A stretch of DNA of 64,000 nucleotides from Adiantum capillus-veneris (lineage: Eukaryota > Streptophyta > Polypodiopsida > Polypodiales > Pteridaceae). Shown here piece by piece: positions 1 through 13,542 of this stretch. How positions within the stretch are numbered: position 1 is the stretch's first letter; each line of letters begins with the position of its first letter. The stretch spans positions 145,009,234-145,073,233 of the forward strand of contig CM043958.1 of assembly GCA_014529385.2 (NCBI GenBank). Direction: 5' to 3'. The translations under genes were made by a program, and so were the position numbers. A model generated the notes under the pieces. It made no database searches and was not told the origin of the DNA. It saw only the letters and a program-made list of their open reading frames with translations.

Positions 1-51
1 CCCCCCCCCCCCCCCCCCCCCCTCTCTTACTCTCTCAATCTCTGAATGTTG

Positions 52-82
<31 letters not shown>
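1..82. repeat. Poly-C run and CT microsatellite
   Basis: The window opens with 22 cytosines, followed by a CT-rich stretch with an uninterrupted CT run near 52-80. No coding signal is visible here. Confidence 0.9.
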
Positions 83-83
<1 letters not shown>

Positions 84-409
84 CTCTCCTCTCACACACA
101 CACATATGTTGTTAATACAAGGATTAAACTCCTTATGGATATAGGAGTGGCTTTTTTCCACGGCCTCGATGTAATTAACTGAGGATTAGCCTCATATCTT
201 GTATCGACCTAGGAAATCTCTTGTAAAAAAAGGGGTTTGTATTTACGAGGTGAAATTATTAATAAAAATTTGTGGGTGGTTGTTGTACCTAGCACCTAGT
301 GAGTTAAGGAAGATAATGGGTTTTAAACGAGTTGGCCTGACTCTGTATAATGTGTCCTCATATGCTTGATGATGTGGTGGCTCCCTCCTACGGATTCTGC
401 TCTAGAACA

Positions 410-410
<1 letters not shown>

Positions 411-491
<81 letters not shown>
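411..491. repeat. (CT)n microsatellite, about 80 bp
   Basis: An uninterrupted CT dinucleotide array. It yields an artefactual Leu-Ser open frame that should not be read as a gene. Confidence 0.95.
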
Positions 492-492
<1 letters not shown>

Positions 493-601
493 GAGGCGAC
501 GTTGTTGGTTCTTCCCCCTCTTGAAGACAGACCCGTCTTACCCACTTGAAGACGGACCCACCTTGCTGCTATGAATGAAATGTGGCTACTGGCACCGAAG
601 C

Positions 602-872
602 CTATAAAAGGTGAGCTTCCATGCTCACTTAGCATTGGTACAGGTGTGCGTATATGGTGTGTGTGTGTGTACTACTGAAAGGTTGTCTATACCTTGAGAG
701 TGTGAGGATTTAACTCGCAAGGGTGTATGTTGTTGGCTCTATGGCAAAAGGAAAAGACAAGCAAGCTATTGTGGAGTTAGCTGCGCTGACTCAATCTCAT
801 GTGACTTTGTCTCCAATATGGACTATTGTCCGGGATCCTTGGTGGTATTGTGATTCACCTTTGATATGGTAG
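602..872 (+). other. TATA-like box and 43-codon ORF, unrecognised
   Basis: A TATAAAA element lies at 602-609 and a small ORF opens at 741 (MAKGKDKQAIVELAAL) and stops at 870-872. The spacing would fit a promoter and a short leader, such as the start of a retroelement or small gene. The 43-residue product matches nothing I recognise, and the downstream sequence does not continue a coding signal. This may be chance. Confidence 0.2.
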
Positions 873-1009
873 TAGAACTCATGCATATTCTTGAATATAC
901 TAAGTTGATGTATGACTGGTATGGGAATGGTTGGCTACTTCTTCTGACCCTTCAGTGAGGGTTACCTTCTCAACTATGGTTTTTAATGTTCCTTGGCTTG
1001 AAGATGGCG

Positions 1010-1500
1010 GACTTTTATATCTTCAGGCTCTTGATTTTAGTACTTGTGTATAAAGACTATTCTGTACTATGAATAGGAATTAGACAACCTTTTCATTGAC
1101 ATGGTGTCTTTGCTGTACCAGTACCAATATACCAGTACTACTAGTATCAGTACTAGCACTGAAAATCTAGAACCAGTACTAGTATACATATACCAGTATA
1201 GTAGTATAGCAGTATACCAGTATACATATACCAGTACTACCAGTACCAGTACTCTCCCCACCAATACTACCAGTATCATTTTCTTGGCGGAATTTTATAT
1301 CTTAATGCTCTTGATTTTAGTACTTGTGTATAAAGTCTGTTTTGTACTATGAATAGGAATTATACCACCTTTTCATTGACATAGTTTCTAGTGTCTTTGG
1401 TGTACCAATACCCGTATACCAGTACTAGTGTATAAAGACTGTACTGTGCTCTGAATGGGAATTATACCACCTTTTCATTGACATAGTTTCTAGTGTCTTT
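1010..1500. repeat. Imperfect tandem duplication with ACCAGTATA-type minisatellite
   Basis: A block containing TTTTATATCTT...GATTTTAGTACTTGTGTATAAAG occurs near 1012 and again near 1291, about 279 bp apart. A further block (ACCACCTTTTCATTGACATA) occurs near 1363 and 1464. Between them, 1117-1275 is a degenerate minisatellite of ACCAGTA units. No gene is evident. Confidence 0.75.
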
Positions 1501-1547
1501 TGTGATTTGAAAGGATTCTTTGCTGTATATGTTATATTGTTATTGGA

Positions 1548-1587
1548 ACACACACACACACACACACACATGCACACACAAACAGAT

Positions 1588-1628
<41 letters not shown>

Positions 1629-1630
1629 AA
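1548..1630. repeat. (CA)n/(GT)n/(GA)n compound microsatellite
   Basis: CA, GT and GA dinucleotide runs follow each other. The CA run and the later GT run are complementary and could fold back on each other. Confidence 0.85.
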
Positions 1631-2300
1631 TTGTGTGTGCATCTGTGTGTGAGAGAGAGAGGCACATTTTGTGCGCGTGTCAGCAGAGAGAGTGTTTGAA
1701 GCCAACCTCCTAGGAGATAATTACAAACATGGTGCAACACCCCGTGTCAGAGTATTTGGTGTCGCTCTATCGGGGGCCCCTCTGCGGATTGCGACAATGG
1801 CGACCTTCAAGTCCTCAATGACGTAAAGATGAACTCGATCTTTTGAGATTGAGTTTTGCCCTAAACATTCAAAAGAGATTTTTTTTTTCCATTTAAGTTG
1901 TAACTCTAGGTATTGGGTAAAAAGTGACATCTTCCTAGAGTGGAGAGGGTGCCCACGTCAAACGAATCAACCATTCTCGATGCTTATCAACTCATTCCTT
2001 CCTCCATTTGGGATGTCAATCATTAGACTAGGCTTCAACCACCTCTTGCTCTATGGATGCTTTGCAAAGGAGGCATTTGCATCTAATTAATGGCAACGGG
2101 GTGGCTCCGATATACTATTCTTCACTGATCTTTGTAGGCATTAGTAACTATATGTTGATAAATGGGGAATTCTTACCCATTCCAAGGCTTTTTTTGGTGC
2201 ATTTCTTTTACTCTCGTAAGTCTTTGCTACAACACATTGATTGCCTGATCTGGCAATATTTTTGTCTTGTCTAAAAGTGTTTCTTGCACAATAGATTCTT

Positions 2301-2790
2301 TAACTTGACGAGTTACGTGGCATGCCACGAACATGTCGAGCCATTGTCCACGTAACGCACCGCATTGCCTGCCATGCAAACAGTCGAAGACGTGTCCACG
2401 TAACTCACAGAGTTACATGGTGACCATGTAACTTGGTGAGTTAAGTGGGCAGTTGACGTGTATGCCATGCCATAGCCGATAGTTCTTCTAGGATAGTAGC
2501 CACGTAACTCATTGAGTTATGTGGCCTGCCTACGTGACAATCTCGTTGGCATTGCCATGTAACTCGCCTATGTTGGCATTGCCACGTAACTCGGCGAGTT
2601 ACGTGGCAGTGCCGCTTGCACATGTACTTGGAAATGATCTCTCGCCTTTGTGGAATGACCACGTCACTCGGCGAGTTACGTAGAGACCCTTACCAATAAC
2701 TCACTGAGTTCTAGCAGTATGCCACACTTGCAAGCTCCTGCTTCGGGAGCAAGGAAAACTCGACGAGTTAGCCGCATTGCGGATGTCACG
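2301..2790. repeat. Cluster of CCACGTAACTC...GAGTTACGTGG inverted repeats
   Basis: At least six inverted repeats of one motif lie irregularly spaced in under 500 bp. The clearest are at 2396-2420, 2424-2448, 2500-2524, 2581-2607 and 2659-2683, with weaker ones near 2301 and 2696. The copy at 2581-2607 is a perfect 13-bp arm palindrome around a single G. Each arm carries an ACGT core. They could be transcription-factor sites, recombination relics or hairpin-forming repeats; the sequence alone does not decide. Confidence 0.8.
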
Positions 2791-3046
2791 CTTGGGTGCG
2801 GACTGCGAGAAGTGGGTATGCTCTATCTTGCATACACCCCAACACTCATCTCCAACCAAGGATACCAAGGTATGGATTATGAAAGAGCTTATCCTCTTGC
2901 AGCTCAAAAACATAGGATGAGATCTCAAGAAGGTTGTTAAAGCTTGCATGGAGGGTAAGTGGACAATCTATCATAGTGGATGGACCATCATCAAGAAATT
3001 TTGGACTCCTAGGCCTACGAGAGCTACACTTTACTCCGCTGCCGCC

Positions 3047-3255
3047 ACCCCCCCCCCCCCCCCCCCCCTTTTGCCCTCCCTCTTTTTATTTTCCTAAGAT
3101 TACCTCATCAAGCACCCATGTATCAACCAAACTTGTAGACTCTGAGGTCCCTATCAATTGTATCAACCTTTCTCCCTCCTCTATGAGAGGCGAGACAACA
3201 TTTGTATGCCATCTTTTGGTCCCATAGGTCATATGTAACCTCCGAGGGCAATGGA

Positions 3256-3314
<59 letters not shown>

Positions 3315-3318
3315 CACA
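3047..3318. repeat. Poly-C tract and (CT)n(CA)n microsatellite
   Basis: A homopolymer C tract of about 20 bases lies at 3048-3068. A CT run continues directly into a CA run at 3254-3318. No gene signal is seen between them. Confidence 0.85.
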
Positions 3319-3383
3319 TAGAGTTTTTGTAGACGGCACATCTAAATTGGCAATTGATACTTGGCATAAAGCCACAAAAATTA

Positions 3384-3504
3384 ACTATGTATGTCATCTT
3401 GAGTGGAATTGGAAGTCGAAGAACATGTGCTTTGTTCGGCTCTAGGTCATGAACCTTGGCCATGTGTGTCATTATATACACTAGTGTGGCCGACGGCCTT
3501 CAAC

Positions 3505-3563
<59 letters not shown>

Positions 3564-3842
3564 GTGCGCGTTGTTCACTGTCTCGCCTGAGCTGCAGGGA
3601 ACACATGCCGGTTGAGGGAGTTGTTGGCGCGTGGCAGAGAGGGGGGGCGGAATCCCTCCCCCCGTTATATATGTGTAGATTATGCGTGATAAAAATTGGT
3701 ATTTACCAATGCGGGTTGACATGTATACCATTTTTCTTGAGTGGAATTGCAAGTGAAGAACATGTGCTTTGTTTGGCTCTAGGTCATGAACCTTGGCCAT
3801 GTGTGTCATTATATACACTAGTGTGGCCGAAGGCTTCAACCG

Positions 3843-3941
<99 letters not shown>

Positions 3942-4135
3942 TCTTCCGGCACCCTTCTCGTTGTGTGTGTGCTGTTCAATGTCTCGCCCGAGCTGCAAGG
4001 AACACATGCCGGTTGAAGGAGTTGTTGGTGCGTGGTAGGGAGGGGGGGCGAAATCCCTCCCCCCATTATATATGTGTAGATTATGTGTGATAAAAATTGA
4101 TATTTACCAGCACAGGTTAACATGTATACCATTTT
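3384..4135. repeat. Two tandem copies of a roughly 337-bp unit with internal CT/AT microsatellites
   Basis: The text GAACATGTGCTTTGTT starts at 3421 and recurs at 3758. The units share a long flank (ATATACACTAGTGTGGCCGA), a CT array (3511-3560 and 3844-3888, the latter followed by an AT array to 3939), the block AACACATGCCGGTTGA and a GC-rich near-palindrome of G-run and C-run near 3643-3663 and 4041-4061. ORFs across the unit are in low-complexity sequence and differ between copies, so I do not call a gene. Confidence 0.85.
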
Positions 4136-4553
4136 TCTGGCTCCCTCCCTACTATTTTTTTGCTAGTAAACAATGTCTTGTCTTTTTACTCTTGGTCATC
4201 ATGCTTAGCTAAATGCATGACAAGATTTGATATTCGGACATATGACTTGTATATCGTGCCTTTGCTTGAGCCTTCTTTAGTTAGGTTGTAGAGTAGAGTA
4301 ACGCCCCCCTCCCCGTATTAGAACCTTTAAGCTTGTGCTGGTCAATCTTCAACGTGCGAGCAACAAATTCAATTCCAAAAAGCGCTATAGATGCTTGGCA
4401 ATGGACAAAAGTTTGAAAATAAAAATCAATTGTTGTGGTGGTGCGTAAAGAAAATGCGACAGGTGTTAGTCGTTGATCCCGAGAGAAAAAAGGTGAAAAA
4501 AGAAATTTAGTACAACCAAGGGCCAATTTAAGCAGGGTTGCAGATCAGATCTA

Positions 4554-4810
4554 AACTCAAATCCAGCGAATGACATGACTCCACATCGGCTACCTTGAGC
4601 ATTAAACCCACGCTCGCTAGTGCTAGAATTGGGGTAAGGTAATTTTATAAAGTGAAATCGCTCCCATGACTGGCTCCTTTACCTATATCTTTTGTTTTGA
4701 ACTCAAATCCAACAAATGACATGACTCTACATCAGCTACCTTGAGCATTAAACCCACGCCGGCTGGTGCTAGAATTGGGGTAAGGTAATTTTTATAAAGT
4801 GAAACCCGTC
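4554..4810. repeat. 146-bp tandem duplication
   Basis: AACTCAAATCCA begins at 4554 and at 4700. The two copies run together through TACCTTGAGCATTAAACCCA and GCTAGAATTGGGGTAAGGTA with few substitutions. Its function is unknown. Confidence 0.85.
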
Positions 4811-5441
4811 CCACGAGTGGGATGAGGAGTAGAAGCAAGTGCATCTCTTATTGTGCCAATGAAGAAACCACGAGGTTAGAGAAGTGCAGGCATGTTTTTG
4901 AGGGCACTTCTAGACCTCTCCTCATCATACCATGCATAATGCATCACAAATTAGCAGTTGCACCACACGTTGAACTTTCTTGCACCCGACACCCCCTGAA
5001 CACCCCCCGAACACCTCCGCCTCCACCTGCAATGCACTTATGGCCTCCTACTAGTGTTTCACTACCTGAGTTATAATACATTGAGGAATCTAGAATTATT
5101 GTAGTACTAGTTGTGCTTATTACTGTATGGTATAACACAAGCATTTCCTTTGTTTTTGTGTCATCTGAGCGATCAATATGCCCTCAATCAATGTGAATGT
5201 GATGGGCTCATTAGGCATCATAGAGCAAGGCTCTACATCCATGTCCACCCCCAAGTATTACCTCACCCTGCCTTCTGCCATTTCTCCACAATAACCAAAC
5301 CTCAAGAAAGTGCATCACAAGGAGTGAGAGCACCACAAGACTCCACATGTTGGTGCAAGAGCAACATTTCATTTATAAGTACCGTTGAATTTTTTGTCAG
5401 CACTTGACTACACCTACTATATTGCACTCATGTAGATGACT

Positions 5442-7430
<1,989 letters not shown>

Positions 7431-7439
7431 GGTTCCAGC

Positions 7440-8809
7440 TGTCATTGACAACCAATTAGGTTCTAATATCTTAAAGATACTAACAATTCATAAAGGAAAG
7501 CCGGTACCAAAAAATTACCTTGTGTCATTGTGTTATCAACACAAAGGTTAGGGAGTTAGTGCGGTTTATGTGCCTATTAAGGGATGGTGGGTGGACATAA
7601 AGAAAGGATGTTGTATTGAGGAAGAGAAAGAGGCTTTCACTAAGCATCAAAATGGGGAGTGTAGATCCAAATTTGGATCCATTGGCAACATGAATTTAGA
7701 CACAATGCCCCAGATTTAAGAGCAGGGAGAGAAATTGGAGTTAGAGAATCTACCTACAAGAAGAGGTAGACCAAAGATCATTTTTCTTGCAGACATTCGA
7801 GGTACGATTTGAAAATTTGTGTGCTTAATTTCTTTACCCACATAGTATAAAGTATGTAAACTACTTATGCTTTTTTGTTATCAAATGTAGAAAATGATTG
7901 TGGTGATCTTGAGATTCCACATGCATAGAAGAGAAAGAAGAGCATCACCACTAACATGATATACTTGCCTATTCAATCTTTTTGTGACATTGCTTATCAT
8001 GCAATACGAGAGAGTGCATAAGTCGTGGAGGTTGACTATGTTGGCTTAGGTAAAAACATACTTGCAGGGAGGTTTGGAGGTGAGTTTGAGAAGATTATAT
8101 CATTCTATTTGAGGGCTAGTGGAAAGAGAAGGCAATGGAACAAGAAGACTTGCTCTTGGAGTGTTGATTTGTGTGTCATTGACTTTCCAACATGGTTTTT
8201 AAGTCCATGTAATCTTTGGACTCTACATTCTAGAGCATTTCCTTCCTTTGTCTTAGCGTTCCAAACAAGCAAAAGCTAGTGGGGGCTAGAGAGGGGGGAT
8301 TGAAAAAAGTATGGAATTCATGCTTATGTTTTTGAAATTCCTTACTTCTTCAAATAGTACTGTGTTGGAACTTGGAGTCGGAACGGGACCAATTTTGCGA
8401 GCATGTCTTCATATAGGGAGGTGGTGTCTTGCAATTGAACATGATCACTCCATTGTGAAAAACCATCTTTGTCCTTTGATAGCTTCCTACTTTTTGGATG
8501 TGGGTGCCTTGTCCTCATTCGCAACAATGGAGGATAAGGAGATGGAGACATTTGACTTTCAGGCTCCCAAGGATTGGTAAGTATAAACTCAACTCTAATC
8601 ACATTCACTTTGACAATGCATGACAAAGCTTATATATATCCATTGAAATAGGTCTTTGCCATGTTATGTTACAGAGATGGCAAGGTTTATGTGTGGAAGG
8701 GATGAGTACTTTGATTGACCATTTGGTGGAGAAGAGAAAAGTACGATCAAGGTCTGTAGATGACATTGCAGGGCATAATGGTGATACTACAGGTGATGAT
8801 ATGGAATAA
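7440..8809 (+). pseudogene. Beta-class DNA methyltransferase-like gene, degenerate
   Basis: Three coding stretches line up with plausible introns. The first (7480-7804) ends at a GTACGA donor. The second opens after TTATCAAATGTAG near 7890 and contains SVDLCVIDFPTWFLSP, which resembles the catalytic DPPY/F/W motif IV with the first proline changed. The third (8311-8580) has VLELGVGTGPILRACLHIGR followed by CLAIEHDHS, which resembles S-adenosylmethionine-binding motif I and its acidic partner. Motif IV before motif I is the permuted order of beta-class N4-cytosine/N6-adenine methyltransferases. A GTAAGTATA donor follows at 8579 and a TTATGTTACAG acceptor near 8675, with a short last exon ending at 8807-8809. 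In-frame stops and frame changes indicate a pseudogene. Origin from a mobile element is possible but not shown. Confidence 0.5.
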
Positions 8810-8819
8810 GATTTAAGTT

Positions 8820-9200
8820 CTTGACATTATATACTTTTTGGTATTTGGTTTCATGGTGTATTTGATATGATGCTCCATTTTGGTTTTAGACTATTTGATA
8901 TTATGGTGTGATTTGGTAATATTTGGCATTATGGTGTCAATTGACAGTATTAGGGACTATGGTTTGACATAGTTTTGCTTTATGGTTTGATATTATTTGG
9001 ATTTATGGTGAGATAGATTTTCATCCTTGTGGATTTTATTTCTTGCTGGTTAACCTACATTTTGGTTTGATGTTTTTTAACATTATAGTGTGATTTGACA
9101 AAAAGTTGCGTTATTGTGTGATTTGGCATTATCGGAAATTATGGTTTGTCATCATTATTTAATAGTGAGGTTTCATGGTGTGTTAGATTAAGTAGAATGC
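8820..9200. repeat. Degenerate TTTGGTATTATGGTGTGA-type simple repeat
   Basis: The sequence cycles loosely through TTTGG, TATTATGG and TGTGATTTG variants for about 380 bp after the methyltransferase-like gene. The period is irregular. It may be decayed 3' untranslated or intergenic sequence. Confidence 0.4.
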
Positions 9201-9735
9201 ACCATTGTTTGTAGCTTTTAGAATGGTGATATTTCTTACATTCGATACATTTGATTGTTGGGTGTCTTACATAACATATTAATTGCATTGGGTGGTTTGT
9301 GCATTTGGAACAATGGTTATTAATTTCATTAACTACTTAATTAACACAAGTTATTTCTTATGCATATTTCAAAGGCAAATATGTACATCCTAGTGATGGT
9401 TTGTCTTCAGCTTGTCAAAACTTATAGTTGTAGGATATACAATTTCTAGCAAAAAGTTTTGGATTTGAAAAACTCACATGAAGCGAAGGATGTTGAAAGC
9501 TATAAATAACCAAAAGAAAAATAAAATATATAATTTCTATATGTCACATGTAATGTTAGGGTAAGCAAAGATTTTGTTTTCAATAAAATAACGAGCTCGT
9601 ATTCCGATCTGAAGGATGATTTAGGGATTGTTATAAGAGATAATGTGACATCAAAAAAATGCAAGTGTGCAGTCATAGGTCTTGAGTGGGCCGCAAGGAT
9701 CACCTAGTGTAGGTTATCGTGAGAAGCCATGGAGT

Positions 9736-9962
9736 TGTTGGAATTAGGGTTGCAGAGAAACACACACAGCTTGGAGAAGACGAAGGAAGCTCAAGGCACA
9801 CAATAGAGAGTTATTACTTAGTGTGCAACGGAAAGATAGATAGCCCTAGAGTGATGGGCGTATATACAATGCACGGGGGAAAGAACCTCCTAAAGAGGGA
9901 AAAAAATGCCCCGGCGGTCCTAGTGTGTTCACACACATCACTACCACATGTATATGGTAACA
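9736..9962 (-). repeat. 3' LTR of Copia element 1
   Basis: A 227-bp segment that starts TG and ends CA on either strand. On the element's strand it begins TGTTACCATATACATGTGG, and it includes CGTGCATTGTATATAC, which recurs in the Copia 3 LTR. Confidence 0.75.
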
Positions 9963-10037
9963 AATCCCCCCTGGAGTGATGCGATGAATGAGAGCTGGCA
10001 CATGAGTAAAGGGAAGTGCCATGCCTTGAGGACATGA

Positions 10038-11311
10038 TCAGTCCACAAAGGGGAGTAAGCCCAAAGCTTTGCGGAAAGCTTCAAGCTTCTCACGAGAAAA
10101 TGCCTTTGTGAAAATATCTGCAAGGTTGTCGTGTGTTAACACATAAGCCAAGTTGATCTCTCCTGCTGAGATCCTCTCCCTGACATATTGGTAATGCACC
10201 TCAATGTGCTTTGTGGGAGCATGAAAAACTGGGTTCCTCGCAACTGCCAATGTGCTCTGACTGTCAGTGTAGATAGTGTTGGCAGTGTGATGTCCAACAC
10301 CCAAATCAGCCATAAGGCGTCTAAGCCATACACACTCAACTGTAGCTGTGAAGACTGCCCTGTACTCAGCCTCACAACTCGAAGTGGCCACAGTTGGTTG
10401 CTTCTTGCTCAACCATGATATACATGAACTGCCAAGCATGAAACAAAAACCACTTGTGGACATTCGCGTGTCAAAACAACCAGCCCAATCTGAGTCCGAA
10501 AAAGCATGTAAGTCTGGTGGCAATGATCCCCCCTTGGGATAAAACAAACCAAGATGTAAAGTGCCACTAAGGTAGCGGAAAATCCTCTTGAGAGCCTGCC
10601 AATGCTTAGACCCTGGGCTATGCATAAATCTGCTGACCTATGAGACTGCAAACTGAATATCTGGCCTCGTGTTGCATACATAAATGAGGCAACCAACAGC
10701 AGTTTGATAAAGAGTGACATCAGCAGGATCTCCAGCATCATGTAGACTCAACTTTAAACCTGTTTCCATGGGAGTGGCAATAGGTTTGCAATCCTCAAGT
10801 CCAAACTTACATAGCAATGTATCTATGTAACTTTTTTGACACAAGGCAATACCACCATCACACTGCTTAAACTGTATACCCAAGTAATGATGCAACAGCC
10901 CCAAATCTTCCATCTTGAAAGTAGCATTCAAATCAACCTTAAATTCAACAATATGTCTCTCATTTGGTCCAGTGATCAGCAAATCATCGACATAAAGAAC
11001 CACAATGAGAAGTACATCACCCTCACGCTTACATACAATGTGCTTTCTGTTGGACTGTTACGAAAGCCTCGTTTAACCAAATGAGTGTCAGCTTTCTCAT
11101 ACCAAGCACGAGGAGATTGCTTCAACCCATACAAAGCCTTCTTATATCTGCACACTTTGTCCTCTTGTCCTTTTATGACAAAACCGCGAGGCTGTGTTAC
11201 ATAAACTTCCTCAAATATATCACCATTCAAGAAAGCAGTAACAATGTCTGATTGATGTACATCCCAACCAAAATGAGCTTCCAATGCACATAGAAAACGC
11301 ACAGTAGTCAT
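10038..11311 (-). pseudogene. Copia 1 reverse transcriptase and RNase H
   Basis: The N-terminal part (11311 downward) has the Copia signatures WDVHQSDIVTAFLNGD and KKALYGLKQSPRAWYEK. The catalytic YVDDLLITG follows in the next segment (10638-11003). RNase H has HAFSDSDWAGC, SSCEAEYRA and TDSQSTLAVARNP, then ADIFTKAFSREK near the end. A frameshift separates the first two segments. A TAG stop (10638-10640) lies in the normally conserved AVxQVSRFMH stretch, where glutamine is expected. The enzyme would copy element RNA into DNA in virus-like particles; this copy is broken. Confidence 0.9.
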
Positions 11312-11495
11312 ACAACAAGTAGGAGCAAAAGTCTCTTCATAATCTATGCCTTTTTGCTGTGCATAACCCTTGCAACAAGTCGAGCCTTATGGCGATCGAT
11401 CTCACCATTCGGCTTGCGTTTCAACTTGTAAACCCACTTCGTACCAATGGCCTTTTTGCCAGAAGGAAAATCACATAAAGTTTATGTGTCATTTT

Positions 11496-12952
11496 CTATA
11501 AGTGCATCATATTCTGATTGCATGGCAACCATCCAATTTTTTGAATTCTATGCTTCATCAAAAGACAGAGGCTCCTCAACATCATGTAAGCTAGACACAG
11601 CCAACACATAACAATATGATGTATAAGATGCATGGCGAGAGGTTGAACGAGTACGACTAGACAAAGGTGCATCCAACTCACTATCACGCAAAGTGTGCAC
11701 CAACCATTTTGGCATACCTCTAGCCTGCTCATTTTCAGCCCTTTCCTCATCAAGTACATCATGTACATCTGCATCAGTAATAGGCTGATCTGTAACATTT
11801 AGAAACCCCCATAGGCTGTACATTTGCCTCGGAAATTACGTTCGTATTTCCACCACTAAAAAGAGGCAACAAAGCGTCATAAATGTCCAGCGAGCTTACA
11901 TTACTGTCTCTAGTACATGACAGCAAGGGCTGAACAGAATCTTCCACAAACACTACATCCCATGAAACCAGAATAGCTTTGTTTGCGGATGATATAACTT
12001 GTAAACTTTCTTTCAGCACTATAACCAACAAAAATACATTTGACAGCCTTATCATCCAATTTTCTGCGTTGTGTTTGTGGCACCAAAGCATATGCCAACA
12101 GCCAAAAACTCGCATGTGCTCAATAGAAGGCTTTCTATCATGCCATGCTTCATATGGATTAATAGACTGCAAAGCTTTTGTAGGACACCTATTAAGTACA
12201 TAAGTGGCACACATGATGGCCTCAAGCCAAAAAGAATGCGGCAAAGCTTGACTTTTGACCATACATCGTGCGATTTCCATAAGTGACATGTTTTTCCTCT
12301 TAGCAACACCATTTTGTTGAGGTGTATAAGGCACTGTACATTGGTGTTTTATCCCACAACTAGCAATAAATGCATTAAATTCATGAGACATATACTCCCC
12401 CCCTTGATCGGAACGGAGGGTACCCATAGGACATTTCGAGACATTTTCAGCCATAGCTAGAAATTGTTTGAAGCACATAAAAACTTCGGACTTTGCTTTA
12501 AGCGAAAATACCCATGCATGCTTGGAGTAATCATCAATGACAGTCACGAAGTACACGTAATTGCCCAAGGACGGAGTTTGCATGGGCCCACAAACATCAC
12601 TATGCACAAGTTGCAACCTGCATGTGGCCCAAACTGAACCATCCTTTGGAAACTTAGAACGCTGCATCTTACCCAAAATACAGCCTTCACAAACATGTTT
12701 GACAGGTGCTTCAAGAGGCGGCAAAGAAGCAACCATATCAGATTTTTGCAAACGCAGCAAACTGGCAAGATTCAGATGACCAAAACGTGCATGCCAAAGT
12801 TTTGCATGCGCTTGAATCTGCAACAGCATTTGCAAAATTTTTTCCACACTTGTCATACAAAGTGAGCTTATACAGCCCACGGCACAAAAGGCCAGATGCA
12901 ATAATTTCATCACCAAAACTGAGATCGTGAACTGTACATTTGTCATCCACAA
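11496..12952 (-). pseudogene. Copia 1 integrase region
   Basis: The zinc-binding HHCC module is present (LWHARFGHLN and CEGCILGK). The catalytic core shows HSDVCGPMQTP, LRSDQGGEYMS and PYTPQQNGVAKRKNMS. The last motif is normally VAERKN or VVERRN, so the third catalytic acidic residue appears to be lysine. The 3' part (11496-11823) is split over two frames by a frameshift. The enzyme would insert element DNA into the host genome; it is very likely inactive here. Confidence 0.88.
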
Positions 12953-13542
12953 ATTTGACTACAAGTCCAAGTCTAGCAAGTGTGGATACAGACAAGAGAT
13001 TCTTCTTGATCCCAAGTACATAAAGTGCATCAACAAGTGTGAAAGAACTGCCATTAGCAGCAGTAAGCACAATCTTTCCAACTCCCTGAACTGGATAAGA
13101 GGCATTGTTGGCACAAGTGACTAAATTCCCATGAGGGACAGACTCGAGAGAGGTAAACATTTCACGATGTGGGGTAATGTGCTTTGTAGCACCACTATCG
13201 AAATACCACACATGTGAATCTGCAACAACTGACAAGCATGCGTCATGGACAACATGATTGTAAGTGCACTCTGCGCTAAAAGCCCATTCTGCATCAACAT
13301 CAGCAACATAGTCTCCTTTCACAGAAGACTCAACAAATGGCTGCATTTGTAGTGGAACCAACATTTTCAGTGGAACCACCCTCTTTCTTCTTAGCCTCTT
13401 TGGCCTTCAACTTAGGACACGACTTGATCAAGTGATCATTAGCTTTACAATAATGGCAACGCATCTTATTTTTGCCCTTATCACCAGAATTTCCAGACGA
13501 AGTGTCACAAGTAAAATCCGAAGAAAAATTTTCTATCAACAA
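12738..13542 (-). pseudogene. Copia 1 gag zinc knuckle and protease
   Basis: The gag end carries CHYCKANDHLIKSC, a CX2CX4HX4C zinc knuckle, then a lysine-rich stretch. In a second frame, the protease has the active-site signature VWYFDSGATKHITPH. Two overlapping frames mark a frameshift between gag and protease. Sequence beyond 13560 loses resemblance, so most of gag is absent. Confidence 0.85.

Noticed and set aside
350-574. Leu-Ser repeat ORFs over CT/GA arrays here and at several other places
   Set aside because: They are microsatellite translations with no flanking coding signal.
8025-8279. Treating this ORF as a separate small gene
   Set aside because: Motifs and splice signals link it with the ORF at 8311-8580 as parts of one methyltransferase-like gene.
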